Assembly: GCA_023392075.1 (NCBI GenBank)
Contig: JAEVZU010000182.1
Span: forward strand, 1 to 22,259
DNA length: 22,259 nucleotides
Direction of reading: 5' to 3'
Source of the DNA: Bacillota bacterium
Lineage (GTDB): Bacteria; Bacillota; Clostridia; Acetivibrionales; DSM-1351
A program made the position numbers and the translations under genes. Shown in pieces: positions 1-7,130 of the stretch. The notes beneath the pieces were generated by a model, which had not been told where the DNA came from, made no database searches, and saw only the letters and a list, made by a program, of their open reading frames with translations. Each line of letters opens with the position of its first letter. The first letter of the stretch is position 1.

Positions 1-1819
1 CCTTTTGACCGCTGGTTCCGCTTGCTTCAAGAGGCCTTCTTGGATTATTCATCCATATGTCAACACCTTGAACAAGATTTCTGGCAACAGTCATATTATA
101 GTTTTCAAGAAGGATAACCTTTCCGTAGAAGCCTTCCTGTTTTGCTATATCGTTTATATTCTTGATGACCTCGTGAGCCGGACCGTCGGCAGGATGGGCT
201 TTCCCGGCAAAAATAATCTGCAGGGGTTTTCCCGGGTTATTAAGAATATTCTGTATCCTTGCAAGATTTCTGAATATGAGGTTTGCTCTCTTATAGGTTG
301 CAAACCTTCTTGCAAACCCGATTGTAAGAGCATTGGGATCAAGGAAGGAATCAACCTGTCTCACTGCTTCCATGGATTCTCCATTGGCCAGTTTCTGGGC
401 CTTTAGCCTATCCCTTACAAAACCGATCAGCTTGTGTTTTAATTCCACATGAGTATTCCAGAGCTCTTCGGAGGGAATATTATCTATACCTTCAAAAGTG
501 GAGCCCGAGTATATCCGGGTTTTCCAGTCAGGGACAAGGTATTTGTCATAAAGCTCCTTAATTTTGGGCGACAGCCAGGTCAGCGTATGGATTCCGTTTG
601 TTACGTGTGTTATGGGAACGTCATCCTGAGGCACGCCGGGCCAAACATCTCCGAAAATATCCCTGGAGACTGCACCGTGAAGCTGGCTTACTCCATTTTT
701 CCTGCCGGCCAGAGTCAGGGCAAGGACTGTCATGTTGAAATTCTGATCCTCGGGTTTCTTTAGTCCCAGTTCAAGAAAATCATATCTGCTGAGTCCCAAT
801 TGACCCCAGAAGTCTCCGAAATATTTGTCCATCATGTACAGCGGGAAAGTGTCATTTCCTGCCGGAACAGGTGTGTGGGTTGTAAATATGGCTGAATTGG
901 CCACAATCTGCTTTGCTTCTTTAAAGGTTAAATGTTTTTCATTAATAAGCTTTCGTATAAGTTCCAGTCCCATGAAAGAGGAATGGCCCTCATTCATATG
1001 ATAAACCGTGGGATGGATATCCAATGCATCCAAAACACGGATACCGCCGATACCCAGGAAAATCTCCTGCTGAATCCTGGTTTCATGATCTCCTCCGTAC
1101 AGCCTTGAGGTAAGGGCTCTGTCAGAAGGATTGTTCTTCGATACATCGGTATCCATCAGGTAAAGATTTATCCTTCCTATCTGTACCTTCCAAACCTTTG
1201 CATATACTGCTCTTCCGGCGAAGGTGATATTAATTTCAGCCTGCTCTCCGTTTTCATTGAGTGCCGGCAATATGGGAAGCTGGGAAATATTCAAATTGTT
1301 AAAGCTGGTTTCCTGCCAGCCTTCAATATTGATTCTTTGGCTGAAATAACCCTGCTTGTAAAAAAGACCGATTGCAGTAAAGGGAAGGCCCAGATCGCTG
1401 GCAGACTTGCAGTGATCGCCGGACAATACTCCCAAACCGCCGGAATAAATAGGCAGCACTTCGTTCAGACCATATTCGGCCGAAAAATAAGCAATTCTTT
1501 TTCCGCTGCTTTCAGGATGATTTATTGAAAACCATGTGTCTTTTTCAGACATATAGCTGTCAAAAGCGGCAACCACACTATGAAGTCTTGTCATGTAATC
1601 CTTATCGTCAAGTTTGGTTTGAAGCTTTTTCTGACTTACTTCCTGAAGAAAACGTACAGGGTTTTTGCCCAGCTTTTCCCACAATTCCAGGTCGATCTCC
1701 CTGTAAAGGTCGATTGCTTCAGGATTCCATGACCACCATAGATTATATGCGATATCGTTTAATCTCTTAAATTCTTCGGGCAAGGCTGATATTACATTGA
1801 TTTTTCCAACAAGATACAT
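1..1819 (-). CDS. glgP: alpha-glucan (glycogen/maltodextrin) phosphorylase, GT35, 3' end cut by window
   Basis: The minus strand is open from ATG at 1819 to the window edge (606 residues), so the C-terminal part with the PLP lysine is missing. The start has a GGAGGA ribosome site (1825-1830). Translated landmarks, in order, are AYFSAEYGLNEVLPIYSGGLG, a GDHCKSASDLG segment, HMNEGHSSFMGLELIR, FTTHTPVPAGNDTFP, THVTNGIHTLTWL, GFARRFATYKRANL, IIFAGKAHPADGPAHE and WMNNPRRPLEASGTSGQK. These are hallmarks of the short bacterial phosphorylase group (TIGR02094), whose members run to about 850 residues. The enzyme releases glucose-1-phosphate from alpha-1,4-glucans with inorganic phosphate in the cytoplasm, for glycogen or maltodextrin breakdown. 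No convincing promoter is visible upstream. The family call is firm; the exact glucan substrate cannot be read from the sequence. Confidence 0.95.
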   Translation of the reverse strand, partial: MYLVGKINVISALPEEFKRLNDIAYNLWWSWNPEAIDLYREIDLELWEKLGKNPVRFLQEVSQKKLQTKLDDKDYMTRLHSVVAAFDSYMSEKDTWFSINHPESSGKRIAYFSAEYGLNEVLPIYSGGLGVLSGDHCKSASDLGLPFTAIGLFYKQGYFSQRINIEGWQETSFNNLNISQLPILPALNENGEQAEINITFAGRAVYAKVWKVQIGRINLYLMDTDVSKNNPSDRALTSRLYGGDHETRIQQEIFLGIGGIRVLDALDIHPTVYHMNEGHSSFMGLELIRKLINEKHLTFKEAKQIVANSAIFTTHTPVPAGNDTFPLYMMDKYFGDFWGQLGLSRYDFLELGLKKPEDQNFNMTVLALTLAGRKNGVSQLHGAVSRDIFGDVWPGVPQDDVPITHVTNGIHTLTWLSPKIKELYDKYLVPDWKTRIYSGSTFEGIDNIPSEELWNTHVELKHKLIGFVRDRLKAQKLANGESMEAVRQVDSFLDPNALTIGFARRFATYKRANLIFRNLARIQNILNNPGKPLQIIFAGKAHPADGPAHEVIKNINDIAKQEGFYGKVILLENYNMTVARNLVQGVDIWMNNPRRPLEASGTSGQK

Positions 1820-2286
1820 GTGCATCCTCCAATCTGTTATTTAGTAGATAATATTATTTCTACCCGTTATTTATATAACTCAAGCTGTATTTTCTTATCC
1901 GATTTTCAGTTGTTGATATAATAACATAAAGAAGCTGCTATTGGTAGTATTTATTTCATGAAGTTGTCCCCGCGTACCAGTTGATTCTGATTAAATCTAT
2001 CCGTAAAGCAAAACAAAATATTAACTAGCATTACGAGATAATTTAATGTGTTGTGCCGGTTAAATTATAGTTGCTTTCGGTAATAAATAGCCTTGCAATA
2101 CTGGGAGACAGCTAAAAAAACGAAGTGTCAATAGTGCGCGAGGTCGGTATCCGTCAATGGGAAGCCCAATTAGAGGAGCTTGCTTGAAATTTGTAGACTT
2201 ACACCAAGTTCATCGTGCCGAGAAATTGACAGGAGGAAGCTGAAAGGCCAATTAAATTAATTGGAAAAAAATACTTTTCACAATTT
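1820..2286. other. intergenic region with possible structured RNA near 2126-2231
   Basis: This 467-base gap separates the divergent glgP and the 2287 gene. Most of it is AT-rich with no ORF that has a ribosome site. A less AT-rich block at about 2126-2250 stands out: TGTCAAT (2126-2132) is exactly complementary to ATTGACA (2225-2231), and inside that TCGGTA (2144-2149) can pair with TGCCGA (2216-2221). An AGGAGGAAG (2231-2239) follows, but only a very short frame sits behind it. I do not recognise a known riboswitch class; it could be a small RNA, a leader, or a decayed mobile remnant. Confidence 0.3.
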
Positions 2287-2736
2287 ATGATTTTGATAAA
2301 TAAAAAGTACCAAAATGTGAAAAAAATATATATTATGATAAAACGATTTTTTATTTACGGTGTTATCGGCTGGAGCATGGAAATAGTCTGGACGGGACTA
2401 TATTCGTTAATTAATGGCAATTTGACCCTTGAGGCATATACCAGCCTGTGGATGTTTTTTATATATGGATGCGGAGTTTTCCTTGAACCTCTTCATGACA
2501 TTATACGTTCCTGGAATTTAGTTCTGAGGGGTTTGGTTTGGGTTGTGATAATTTGGGGAATAGAATACACAACCGGAAAACTGATCTTGAGCATATTGCA
2601 CGTATATCCCTGGCAGTACTTCGGCAAATTTGCCGTTGAGGGTATTGTCAGACTGGATTATGCTCCCGCATGGTTTCTGGCAGGGTTGTTATTCGAACGT
2701 GTGCATGGAGTTCTGGACAGATCAAAGATTGTGTGA
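2287..2736 (+). CDS. small multi-pass membrane protein, CmpB / 'ABC-transporter type IV' family (PF06541-like)
   Basis: A 149-residue hydrophobic protein with about four membrane segments, including FFIYGVIGWSMEIVWTGLY, LWMFFIYGCGVFLEPLHDII, LVLRGLVWVVIIWGIEYTTG and APAWFLAGLLFERVH. The pattern FxIYGVIGW.xE, then WMFxIYGxxVF.EP, then a conserved G/W-rich end resembles the PF06541 putative ABC-transporter type IV family, whose function is unknown. The start is uncertain: neither ATG 2287, GTG 2317 nor ATG 2335 has a clear ribosome site. ATG 2335 (the IKRFFIYG start) is the best fit to the family's length. It appears monocistronic; a separate promoter and a hairpin follow before the next gene. 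Confidence 0.7.
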   Translation: MILINKKYQNVKKIYIMIKRFFIYGVIGWSMEIVWTGLYSLINGNLTLEAYTSLWMFFIYGCGVFLEPLHDIIRSWNLVLRGLVWVVIIWGIEYTTGKLILSILHVYPWQYFGKFAVEGIVRLDYAPAWFLAGLLFERVHGVLDRSKIV

Positions 2737-2800
2737 AAATAACAGAATTTCCAGTATCCTGTGTCATAAATGTTACAAATATTAATTTTTTGTGATTCAT

Positions 2801-2829
2801 TTGAAATATGCGGATAACAATATTATAAT
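2801..2829 (+). promoter_or_regulatory. sigma-A-type promoter for the 2926 gene
   Basis: TTGAAA (2801-2806) and TATAAT (2824-2829) are separated by exactly 17 bases. The predicted transcript starts near 2836, leaving a leader of about 90 bases that contains the hairpin at 2857-2887. Confidence 0.6.
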
Positions 2830-2856
2830 ATAATTACTTTTTATATTAGATTTACT

Positions 2857-2887
2857 AAAAAGTATACACGAGGGTGTATGCTTTTTG
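2857..2887 (+). terminator. terminator-like hairpin within the leader of the 2926 gene
   Basis: GTATACAC and GTGTATGC pair around a short GAGG loop, with A5 before and T5 after, which is the shape of a rho-independent terminator. It lies downstream of the 2801-2829 promoter, so it either ends transcription from the 2287 gene or acts as an attenuator on the next transcript. The stem is short and contains one G-T pair. Confidence 0.5.
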
Positions 2888-2925
2888 TTTGCACTTTGGG
2901 GGGCTTAATTGATTTAGGGGGCTAA

Positions 2926-3954
2926 ATGAATAACACAATGGTAAACGAACAGTTTGAACTGCAGAATCAGTTCAGGCAGGTTAAGAAGAAAAAGAAAAAA
3001 TCAAAACTGAAAAGTATAATCGGTTTTTTGATATTTGAGTTTTTATTTATGTCGCTGACAACACCGCTGCTGGTTTTTTACGGTCCTTTCAACAATGTAA
3101 AGCGGACCGCAATAGGGATGACCTGGAACTCCTTTACGCTTCAGAAGATTCCGAAAGCCTTTTTGTCAGATAGTGCAATATCCAGAATACTGGGTGACGG
3201 TTACGCAATATCGGATGTAGATACCGAAGCAATAAAAATGCTTAACTTTGGAGTAAAACATACCGGGGAAATTGAACTTTTCGATGTTGAGAGTTCAAAT
3301 TTTAAAGGAAAGATGCTTTTGATAGAGGATCCTACAAGAGTAAGGGTTGGGTATTCCAACCAGATGCCCAGAGCCGGTGAAACTACAAGCAGTATAGCAA
3401 AAAGAAACGGTGCAATTGCAGCTATAAACGGAGGCGGCTTCATTGATACCAAATGGGCCGGAACAGGCGGAGCTCCATTGGGGTATCTGATCAGTAACGG
3501 AAAGTATATAAGCGGACAGATCAAGGATAAGGATAAAAAACGTGATACCATAGCCTTCACCGAAGACGGAATGCTGATAGTAGGAAAGCATTCGGAGAAC
3601 GATCTGAAAAAATACAAGGTTAAGGAAGCAATAAGCTTTGGTCCTCCCATAGTAGTCAACGGTAAACCCACCGTAAAAGGTGACGGCGGATGGGGTATAT
3701 CTCCGAGAACCGTAATCGGGCAAAAGGAAGACGGGTCCGTACTTATGCTTGTTATCGACGGAAGAAGTTTGAAATCCTTTGGAGCCACATTGGAAGAAGT
3801 GCAGAACATCATGCTCAAGCATGGTGCTGTCAATGCCGCAAATCTGGACGGAGGTTCATCAACAACAATGTATTATGACGGAAAGGTAATAAATACACCT
3901 TCGGATGCACTGGGGGAAAGATCCGTTCCGTCGGTATTCATGGTAATGCCGTAG
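2926..3954 (+). CDS. membrane-anchored phosphodiester glycosidase domain protein (NAGPA / PF09992)
   Basis: A 342-residue protein. A lysine-rich stretch (residues 20-26) precedes one membrane segment (about 30-52), so the bulk should face outside. The rest matches the NAGPA-type phosphodiester glycosidase domain: a glycine-rich NGGGF (168-172), a SPRT segment with VIDGR after it, and DGGSSTTMYY beginning at D308 near the end. This family includes the human uncovering enzyme for GlcNAc-1-phosphodiesters and many bacterial exopolysaccharide- or wall-linked proteins. The bacterial substrate is not established, but a cell-surface sugar phosphodiester is likely. The start ATG 2926 has an AGGGGG ribosome site (2917-2922), closely spaced; ATG 2938 is an alternative. 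A hairpin follows the stop. Confidence 0.88.
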   Translation: MNNTMVNEQFELQNQFRQVKKKKKKSKLKSIIGFLIFEFLFMSLTTPLLVFYGPFNNVKRTAIGMTWNSFTLQKIPKAFLSDSAISRILGDGYAISDVDTEAIKMLNFGVKHTGEIELFDVESSNFKGKMLLIEDPTRVRVGYSNQMPRAGETTSSIAKRNGAIAAINGGGFIDTKWAGTGGAPLGYLISNGKYISGQIKDKDKKRDTIAFTEDGMLIVGKHSENDLKKYKVKEAISFGPPIVVNGKPTVKGDGGWGISPRTVIGQKEDGSVLMLVIDGRSLKSFGATLEEVQNIMLKHGAVNAANLDGGSSTTMYYDGKVINTPSDALGERSVPSVFMVMP

Positions 3955-3961
3955 AATAAAA

Positions 3962-4008
3962 GGTTTGCTTCACCTCTTACCGGGCTCACGGTAGGTGTGT
4001 GCTTTTAA
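3962..4008 (+). terminator. rho-independent terminator after the phosphodiester glycosidase gene
   Basis: CACCT..TACCG pairs with CGGTAGGTG around GGCTCA, with a two-base bulge, and ends in GCTTTTAATA just after the stop at 3954. Confidence 0.6.
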
Positions 4009-4051
4009 TAATAATTCATATATGTGGGCTGGAAAGGCGAATGGTACCTGA

Positions 4052-5101
4052 TTGAAAACTTTAGCTAGGTGGTATAAATGGATATTATTAGCAGTAATAT
4101 TTCAATTTTGTATTTTGTTTTATATAAATAATATATTTTTAAACAGTGACGGTTCGGTAAGTATAACAACATCAGAAGGCCAGGTAAAAGAAAAGCCTGT
4201 AACCGGAGTATTTACAGTTGCAGCCGGTGTCAAGGAAGTAAAAGTATCATATAATTCGAGATTCGGCGCATATGTAGACGCCGATGGCGCGTTGCACATA
4301 GTGGATATAAAAGCGAAAAAGGATAAAAAGATTGCCGGTCTTGAAGACGATATGATAACATTTTTCAAATGGCTGCCCGACAGGGATATGGTTATCTACT
4401 CATCGGATACCAAGAACGGTAAAAATGGAATAATACAGATTTCAACCTATGAGGCCGATTACGGAACCGTCAGGGATCTGCCCGAGATAAAAGCTGTAAG
4501 TGCGCAAAGTAAGGTTAAGGACATCGATCTTTCACCATATACAAACGTGGTTTATGCACAATTAAAAACTTCTGAGACAAGGTCAAGAATTTACAGGATC
4601 AATGTCATGAACCAGTACTCAAATGTTATAACCCTTGGGTCGGATGCGATTATCAAGGAGAGTGCCTATGTAAACAAGCTGGTTTATCAGAATCCCGGCG
4701 AACCGGTTTATGTATATAATGATACGAACAGGTCAAAATCAAAGATAAATATTGATTCTGAAAATGCGAGGATTTTGGATATAGATGCCAACGACACTTT
4801 GTATATTGCTGATCTCGGCACCGACGGAAAGGTGACTCAGATCTACCAGCAAAAGATTACGGAAAACAGTTTCAACGATGACTGGGTCAAAACTCCGTTA
4901 AAGGAACCTGTGCTTCCGGAAGATATAGTTGTATCCGGCAGCGGAAATGTTTATTATATTAATAGGAGTGAAAACAAAATTATTAATGTTAAAAATGATT
5001 TGAAAGCTTCATTCAGAGGAGAGTTTTTGGAAGTGCTCAGCGGTACGCTTGTATCCATTGACGAAAATAAGGTCAACATTAATTCACTGAAGGAATATTA
5101 A
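4052..5101 (+). CDS. membrane-anchored extracellular protein of unknown function, beta-propeller-like repeats
   Basis: I do not recognise this 349-residue protein. It begins MKTLARWYKWILLAVIFQF with a signal-anchor segment at about residues 9-29. The rest is a soluble, beta-rich domain with recurring strand-turn pieces such as GAYVDADGALHIVDIKAKK, MVIYSSDTKNGKNG, VVYAQLKTSETRSRIYRI and NVYYINRSENKIINV, spaced roughly as in beta-propeller or WD40-like sensor proteins. There are no obvious catalytic motifs. The start is TTG 4052; no in-frame ATG lies before the membrane segment, and ATGs at 4041 and 4078 are out of frame. The ribosome site (GGAAAGG, about 4031-4037) is further away than usual. 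It follows the glycosidase gene but behind a terminator, so co-transcription is doubtful. Confidence 0.75.
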   Translation: MKTLARWYKWILLAVIFQFCILFYINNIFLNSDGSVSITTSEGQVKEKPVTGVFTVAAGVKEVKVSYNSRFGAYVDADGALHIVDIKAKKDKKIAGLEDDMITFFKWLPDRDMVIYSSDTKNGKNGIIQISTYEADYGTVRDLPEIKAVSAQSKVKDIDLSPYTNVVYAQLKTSETRSRIYRINVMNQYSNVITLGSDAIIKESAYVNKLVYQNPGEPVYVYNDTNRSKSKINIDSENARILDIDANDTLYIADLGTDGKVTQIYQQKITENSFNDDWVKTPLKEPVLPEDIVVSGSGNVYYINRSENKIINVKNDLKASFRGEFLEVLSGTLVSIDENKVNINSLKEY

Positions 5102-5187
5102 GTCAGCCCGGATGTTTAATAATTTTTCAAATGGGTATAAATAAATTAAGTTTTAGCAACTAACATGTAAATCAGGAGGAAATATTT

Positions 5188-5514
5188 ATGTCGGGTAAAA
5201 TAATTGATATTACCAAAGATACATTTGAAGGATCCGTTCTTAAATCAGAAACGCCTGTAGTGGTTGATTTTTGGGCATCATGGTGCGGTCCTTGCAGAAT
5301 GGTAGCCCCAATAATGGAGGAATTGGCAGAGGATTATGAGGGGAAAGTTCAGATTTCAAAGGTAAACGTGGATGACCAAGGGGAACTGGCTGCTCAGTTC
5401 AGAATTATGAGCATACCAACCGTACTTATATTTAAAGACGGCCAGGTTGCCGAAAAGATTGTCGGAGCCAGAGCAAAAGGTGAATTTGCCGAACTCATAG
5501 ATAAACATTTATAG
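5188..5514 (+). CDS. trxA: thioredoxin
   Basis: A 108-residue single thioredoxin domain of canonical length. It shows the WCGPC redox centre (C33, C36), the buried D27, and the cis-proline in SIPTV (P77), followed by FKDGQ and a final helix. It acts as a cytoplasmic dithiol-disulfide reductant, normally recharged by thioredoxin reductase, which is not encoded in this window. A strong AGGAGGA ribosome site ends about 8 bases before the ATG. It sits 86 bases after the unknown anchored protein and appears to be its own unit; no strong promoter match was found in the gap. Confidence 0.97.
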   Translation: MSGKIIDITKDTFEGSVLKSETPVVVDFWASWCGPCRMVAPIMEELAEDYEGKVQISKVNVDDQGELAAQFRIMSIPTVLIFKDGQVAEKIVGARAKGEFAELIDKHL

Positions 5515-5584
5515 AATCGGAACTTTACAGTATAATAGTTCATTCTTCTTTATAATAATTGAGAATATTATTTATTTCCATAAT

Positions 5585-5639
5585 AATGAATCTCTTTCCG
5601 GCAGCCGGTTTGATCTTGCTTGCCCTTAGGAGATTCATT
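5585..5639. repeat. 10-bp perfect inverted repeat overlapping the DivIVA-like gene promoter
   Basis: AATGAATCTC (5585-5594) and GAGATTCATT (5630-5639) are perfect inverse copies flanking 35 bases that also hold CCGGCAGCCGG. The right arm lies inside the promoter spacer, between -35 (5620-5625) and -10 (5643-5648). It could be an operator, or a stem ending the trxA transcript. Confidence 0.45.
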
Positions 5640-5648
5640 TGCTATAAT
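5620..5648 (+). promoter_or_regulatory. promoter for the DivIVA-like gene
   Basis: TTGCCC (5620-5625), 17-base spacer, TATAAT (5643-5648). The -10 is perfect and the -35 moderate. The transcript would start near 5655, about 50 bases before the gene's ATG. Confidence 0.5.
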
Positions 5649-5704
5649 GGAAGATATTATGAAATAATTCATTTATTACTAATCTTTTTGTAGGAGGATG
5701 TGCT

Positions 5705-6136
5705 ATGGCAGGGGAAAAATTGTTTTCTACGGCCCTTTTCGGTTTCAAGAAAAAACATGTGAATGCTTATCTTGAAAGATTAAATAAAGAGTATGAAGAA
5801 AAGCTTAAAGCTAAGGAAAAGGAAATTGCTGATATTAAAGCCCAGTACCGTGATATCAAATCCAGATATGATGAGATTAGTACAAATATTCAGCAGATAA
5901 AGGAAGACAGGGAAAAAATAGCCGATGCTCTTATCACCGCTCAGGAAAAAGCCGAGACTATCATCAGTGAAGCAAAACTTCAGGCCATCAATGAGAAAAA
6001 AGATCTTGAAAAGCAGGTGGAAGTTGAAAAAGAGAAGCTTGTGGATATAAAGGAAGAGCTTAAGGTCTTAAAGGTGGAAGTGGTGGGCAAGCTTAAAAAA
6101 TATGAGGGTGAGCTGTCAGGCTTTATTAAGGAATAA
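5705..6136 (+). CDS. DivIVA-domain coiled-coil protein
   Basis: A 143-residue protein. The first 30 residues (FSTALFGFKKKHVNAYLERLNKEYEEKL) match the N-terminal membrane-curvature-binding segment of DivIVA/GpsB proteins, in which a FxxxxFGYxxxxVxxFLxxL pattern is typical. The rest (about 25-135) is a nearly continuous charged coiled coil, with ISEAKLQAINEKKDLEKQ typical of DivIVA tails. Family members mark cell poles or septa and recruit partners for division, wall growth or chromosome placement. Which of these applies here cannot be told; the protein is shorter than B. subtilis DivIVA. A strong AGGAGG ribosome site precedes ATG 5705, and the gene has its own promoter. Confidence 0.82.
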   Translation: MAGEKLFSTALFGFKKKHVNAYLERLNKEYEEKLKAKEKEIADIKAQYRDIKSRYDEISTNIQQIKEDREKIADALITAQEKAETIISEAKLQAINEKKDLEKQVEVEKEKLVDIKEELKVLKVEVVGKLKKYEGELSGFIKE

Positions 6137-6241
6137 AATCATAAATTATAATTTTACTTGAATATACTTGAATAAAAATATAATTTAAACTATAATAAGC
6201 TTTAATAATTATTGTTGTTTTTTTGATTGCTATTGCATATA

Positions 6242-6270
6242 TTAAATAGATAGAGTTACAATTTTATAAT
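6242..6270 (+). promoter_or_regulatory. candidate promoter of the T-box operon
   Basis: TTAAAT (6242-6247), a 17-base spacer and TATAAT (6265-6270). The predicted start near 6277 lies just before T-box stem I, which is where such leaders begin. The -35 is weak. Confidence 0.4.
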
Positions 6271-6276
6271 TTAAAA

Positions 6277-6556
6277 TGCTGTGAATGGGAAGAGTAAATA
6301 TTGAATCAGTTTAAGAGAGCCGGTAAACAGATTGCTGTTGGTGGGATTCCGGTACTGGTTGGTATTGAAGGCAGCCCGGGAGTAGCTTTTTCGAAAGCTG
6401 GAATGCAAATAGAAAAAGACGTGACGTCACGTTACAGACGGGTAATGTAAACATTATTGTATGATGTCGCATTATTTGAGTGAATGCATCGGAGCATTAA
6501 TTAGGGTGGTACCGCGGAAACCTTCGTCCCTGTTTTGGGGGACTTGGGTTTTTTTT
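6277..6556 (+). promoter_or_regulatory. T-box riboswitch leader (tRNA-sensing), apparent specifier GGC
   Basis: The diagnostic T-box AGGGTGGTACCGCG lies at 6503-6516, followed by CCTTCGTCCC and a terminator stem (GTCCC 6526-6530 with GGGAC 6539-6543, then a T run). Upstream, stem I is recognisable: an AGTA strand, AGAGAGCCGG, a distal CCGG/CCGG stem, and on the 3' side TATT-GAAGGCA-GCCC then GAGTAG. Folding by eye puts GGC (6370-6372) after the usual GAA, which is a glycine specifier. GCA (6371-6373, alanine) is one base away and cannot be excluded. When the matching tRNA is uncharged, T-box leaders allow read-through into the operon below, here the regulator, aminotransferase and HAD genes. 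The T-box call is firm; the specifier is tentative. Confidence 0.93.
6521..6556 (+). terminator. conditional terminator of the T-box leader
   Basis: GTCCC/GGGAC stem around TGTTTTGG, an outer CC/GG closure, then GGGTTTTTTTT. Its left arm CCTTCGTCCC also pairs with the T-box to make the antiterminator, as usual in this class. Confidence 0.85.
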
Positions 6557-6650
6557 GTATCACCTTTGTTATTGTTTTTAAAAGTATACCGGACAGATAT
6601 TACCGGAGGCCGGAAAGCGGTTAATTTAAAATAAAAAGGAGAGATTGAAA

Positions 6651-7130
6651 ATGGAAGAGATTCTGGAAATTTTGGAGAAAAACAGCAAGGCGACAGCGGC
6701 TGAGATAGCGGTTATGCTTGGTAAATCGGTAGAAGAGGTAACGGAAGCCATAAAAAAATATGAAGCTGAAAATGTCATTGTAGGATACAGTACTTTGGTC
6801 AATTGGGATAAAACCGAGAAAGAAAAGGTTACGGCACTCATCGAAGTAAAAGTAACTCCTCAAAGAGGGCTGGGCTTTGACAAAATAGCCGACAGAATTT
6901 ACAAATATCCTGAGGTCACAGCTTGTTACCTGATGTCGGGCGGGTTTGACCTTACCGTTATCATTGAAGGAAAAACAATGAAGGAGGTAGCTCTGTTTGT
7001 ATCCGAAAAGCTTGCACCGCTTGAATCGGTCCTCAGCTGTGCAACTCATTTTGTCCTGAAAAAATACAAGGATAAAGGAACCATATTTGAGGAAAAACCC
7101 GTCGACAGAAGGGAGCCGATTTTCATATGA
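6651..7130 (+). CDS. Lrp/AsnC family transcriptional regulator (AlaR/YugG-like)
   Basis: A 159-residue regulator. Residues 1-50 form a winged helix-turn-helix (EEILEILEKNSKATAAEIAV, then SVEEVTEAIKKYEAENVIVGY). About 65-140 form the AsnC/RAM ligand-binding and oligomerisation domain (TALIEVKVTPQRGLGFDKIA, then CYLMSGGFDLTVIIEGK). Such proteins assemble as octamer-like rings, sense amino acids and control neighbouring metabolic genes. ATG 6651 is chosen because AAAAAGGAGAG (6633-6643) is well spaced for it; TTG 6645 sits too close. Its stop overlaps the aminotransferase start by four bases (ATGA), so the pair is co-translated. The regulator-aminotransferase pair matches B. subtilis alaR-alaT (yugG-yugH) in layout. 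The T-box leader controls both. Confidence 0.88.
   Translation: MEEILEILEKNSKATAAEIAVMLGKSVEEVTEAIKKYEAENVIVGYSTLVNWDKTEKEKVTALIEVKVTPQRGLGFDKIADRIYKYPEVTACYLMSGGFDLTVIIEGKTMKEVALFVSEKLAPLESVLSCATHFVLKKYKDKGTIFEEKPVDRREPIFI

Noticed and set aside
5..763. Plus-strand ORFs of 133 and 104 residues
   Set aside because: They are antisense to glgP, whose minus-strand translation is full of phosphorylase motifs.
2134..2187. Reading GTG 2134 as a transposase fragment (VREVGIRQWEAQLEELA)
   Set aside because: Only 17 codons, no flanking inverted repeats and no continuation, so a mobile-element remnant cannot be supported.
3201..3833. A 210-residue minus-strand ORF
   Set aside because: It is a shadow of the phosphodiester glycosidase gene, has no ribosome site, and its composition is not protein-like.
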